NCBI GenBank assembly: GCA_947629875.1
Contig: CANRFK010000173.1
Location: 1-6,099 of the forward strand
Direction: 5' to 3'
Length of the DNA: 6,099 nucleotides
Source: an uncultured Clostridia bacterium
GTDB lineage: Bacteria; Bacillota; Clostridia; Christensenellales; Borkfalkiaceae
Shown: piece by piece, positions 4,707 to 6,099 of the stretch
Position numbering within the stretch: the stretch's first letter is position 1
Layout: every line of letters begins with the position of its first letter
Position numbers and translations under genes: made by a program
The notes under the pieces: model-generated
The model's input: the letters and a program-made list of their open reading frames with translations, nothing else
What the model was told of the DNA's origin: nothing
The model's database searches: none

Positions 4707-5744
4707 ATGAAAAAACTTTTTGCAGGCATTCTGTGCGCCGCGGTGTGCGGCGCGGCCATGTTCGGCGCGGCGGCGTGCGGCGGAGCGACGGAGGGCGAGA
4801 CGACCTTCGAGTTCGCGGGCAGTTTGCAGGCGCTCTACGGCGAAGGAGGGTATCCGCAGGCGGTGCTCGTCGTCAAGAACGACATCCTCGAAAGCGACCC
4901 CGCGGCCGTTGCGAAGATGCTCACGTACATGGAGGGCGCGCACGGCTATCTCGCCGCCACCGAGGCGGCGAAGGTGGTCTCCGACCTCTCCGTTGCCTAT
5001 CCTTCGTCCGACTTCACGCCCTCGTTCAATGCGAAAAATCTCAATGCGCAGGTCATTGAGAACTGCTCGGTGGAGTTCGAGGCGGCATCTGACGCCAAGG
5101 CGAGCGTGAAGAGCTATCTTTCGGACGTCAACTTCCCCGCGCCCGCGGACGCCTTCTTCTACACGGGCGAACCCGCGGAGGGGACGATCTCCGCGACCTA
5201 CACGGTGTACGCGCCCGACGGCGCGCCTGCGCTCGCCCTTGCGGGCGCCATCGCAGACAGGGACGCGCACTTCGCCTATCACATCGTGAATGCGGGCGGC
5301 ATCGTGACGCTGGTCACGGGGGAGGAGGCGGCGAAGAATGCCGATTTCTGCATCCTGCCCTCCAATGCGGCGGCGCAGAAACTCGGGACGGCGGAAAAGT
5401 ACACCATGCTCGGCGTCGTCACGCACGGCAACATGTATTTCCTCAAATCCAACACCGCGCTTCCCGACCTCAAGGCGGACAACCTCTCGGCGCTCGTCGG
5501 CAAGAAGGTGGGGGTCGTGCAGCTCGAAAACGTCCCCGGGCTTACATTTAAGGCGGTCTTGACGAAAGCGGGCGTCCCGTTCTCCGTGCTCAATTCGGAG
5601 GGACAGGTTGCCGAGGACAAGGTCAACCTCGTTGCCTACGCCGATGCGACGGCCGTCGGCCCTGCGGGCGGGTGCGATTACTACCTCTGCCCCGAGCCCG
5701 CCGCCACCCTCAAAGTGAACAATTTTAAGGCGCAAAACAAGTAA
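4707..5744 (+). CDS. ABC-transporter substrate-binding lipoprotein with apparently circularly permuted domain order
   Basis: Extracytoplasmic solute-binding lipoprotein, 345 residues. The signal peptide ends in AAAC, with the lipidated cysteine at C24. Residues about 34-152 match what normally forms the later part of NMT1/TauA/SsuA-type binding proteins: FEFAGSLQALYG, YPQAVLVVKND (49-59), a helical SDPAAVAKML segment, and an end near DAFFY (148-152). After a linker, residues about 161-338 match the usual start of the mature protein: TYTVYAPDGAPALALA (164-179), then ILPSNAA (216-222), LGVVTHGNMYF (235-245), a VGKKVGVVQLENVPGLT segment and CPEPAATLKV (328-337), where the chain ends. In ordinary relatives the PEPA motif comes before the YPQAVLVV segment; here the order is reversed. 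Both halves are complete and in one frame, so the protein is probably functional. AGGAGG supports the start. The permease follows after one base. The substrate is not readable; family members bind small organic or nitrogen/sulfur compounds. Confidence 0.88.
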   Translation: MKKLFAGILCAAVCGAAMFGAAACGGATEGETTFEFAGSLQALYGEGGYPQAVLVVKNDILESDPAAVAKMLTYMEGAHGYLAATEAAKVVSDLSVAYPSSDFTPSFNAKNLNAQVIENCSVEFEAASDAKASVKSYLSDVNFPAPADAFFYTGEPAEGTISATYTVYAPDGAPALALAGAIADRDAHFAYHIVNAGGIVTLVTGEEAAKNADFCILPSNAAAQKLGTAEKYTMLGVVTHGNMYFLKSNTALPDLKADNLSALVGKKVGVVQLENVPGLTFKAVLTKAGVPFSVLNSEGQVAEDKVNLVAYADATAVGPAGGCDYYLCPEPAATLKVNNFKAQNK

Positions 5745-5745
5745 C

Positions 5746-6099
5746 GTGAAGAAAAATCTGCTCTTTTCGGCGCTCTCGCTCGCCATTTTGGCGCTTGCGT
5801 GGGTCGTCGTCTACTTCATCGTGAAAAACGACGGCATTGTGCCGTCCCTGTGGGATACCTTCGCCGCCGCGGGGAGGGAGTTCGGCAGCGCCGACTTTTG
5901 GCGCGGGTTCGCCTTTACGCTCCTGCGCGACCTCGCCGCGTTCGCCCTCGCCTTCCTCTTGGGGGCGGGGCTCGCCGCGCTCGCCTCGCTCTCGGAGAAG
6001 GCGCGCGCCCTCATTGCGCCCGTCGTCTCCGTGCTCCGCAGTGCGCCCACGATCGCGGTGACCCTCATCCTGCTCGCGTGGGCGGTGCGCTATCCTTCG
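5746..6099 (+). CDS. ABC transporter permease, SsuC/TauC-like (partial, runs off the window)
   Basis: The frame stays open from GTG 5746 to the window edge, giving 118 residues of the N-terminal part of a binding-protein-dependent permease. TM1 lies at about 5-26. FWRGFAFTLLRDLAAFALAFLLG-type sequence (51-73) is the conserved start of the transmembrane core, and APVVSVLRSAPTIAVTLILLAW (91-112) carries the P-x5-R-x2-P-x-x-A signature of SsuC/TauC/NitT permeases. The GTG starts one base after the stop of the binding-protein gene and has no strong ribosome binding site of its own, which suggests translational coupling. The EAA loop that contacts the ATPase and the ATPase gene itself would lie beyond the window. 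Together with the binding protein it would form a type I importer. Confidence 0.9.
   Translation, partial: MKKNLLFSALSLAILALAWVVVYFIVKNDGIVPSLWDTFAAAGREFGSADFWRGFAFTLLRDLAAFALAFLLGAGLAALASLSEKARALIAPVVSVLRSAPTIAVTLILLAWAVRYPS

Noticed and set aside
4671..5786. Long open frame on the - strand opposite the binding-protein gene
   Set aside because: It mirrors a gene with a lipobox, a ribosome binding site and family motifs on the + strand. Its Arg/Val/Glu/His-rich translation has no recognisable domain.

Overview
The window reads as a GC-rich, gene-dense bacterial chromosome with all five supported genes on the + strand. Strong AGGAGG-type ribosome binding sites, GTG starts, a lipoprotein-anchored transport protein and a TM1266-type protein (a family of anaerobes that carry [FeFe]-hydrogenase) point to an anaerobic Firmicute, most likely a Clostridia/Christensenellales-like gut bacterium. 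The lineage is inferred from gene content and sequence style, not from a marker gene.

Positions 1-147 are a purine-rich degenerate direct-repeat tract. It is followed by a tight three-gene cluster: an OmpR-type response regulator (148-813), its membrane histidine kinase (826-2277), and a secreted, C-terminally anchored protein of unknown function (2274-3773) whose start overlaps the kinase stop as ATGA. This looks like a signalling operon in which the third gene may be the sensor's partner or its output.

Positions 3774-3933 hold a dense regulatory segment. A palindrome overlaps the -35 of a very good extended -10 promoter. The leader of about 100 nt that follows can fold either into a Rho-independent terminator that also buries the ribosome binding site, or into a competing antiterminator helix. 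The leader serves an 80-residue protein of the TM1266 family (3934-4176), here without hydrogenase genes next to it. A 59-bp imperfect palindrome covers that gene's last codons. The stretch to about 4695 has no believable gene; it holds GC-rich hairpins, a three-copy 27-28 bp tandem repeat and an A-rich, T-poor tract.

The last part is the start of an ABC importer operon: a lipoprotein substrate-binding protein (4707-5744) and, one base later, a SsuC/TauC-like permease (5746 to the window edge). The binding protein is the most striking item. Its segments appear in swapped order: the half that normally forms the C-terminal part of NMT1/TauA-type binding proteins follows the signal peptide, and the half that normally starts the mature protein comes last. 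That is the signature of a circular permutation.
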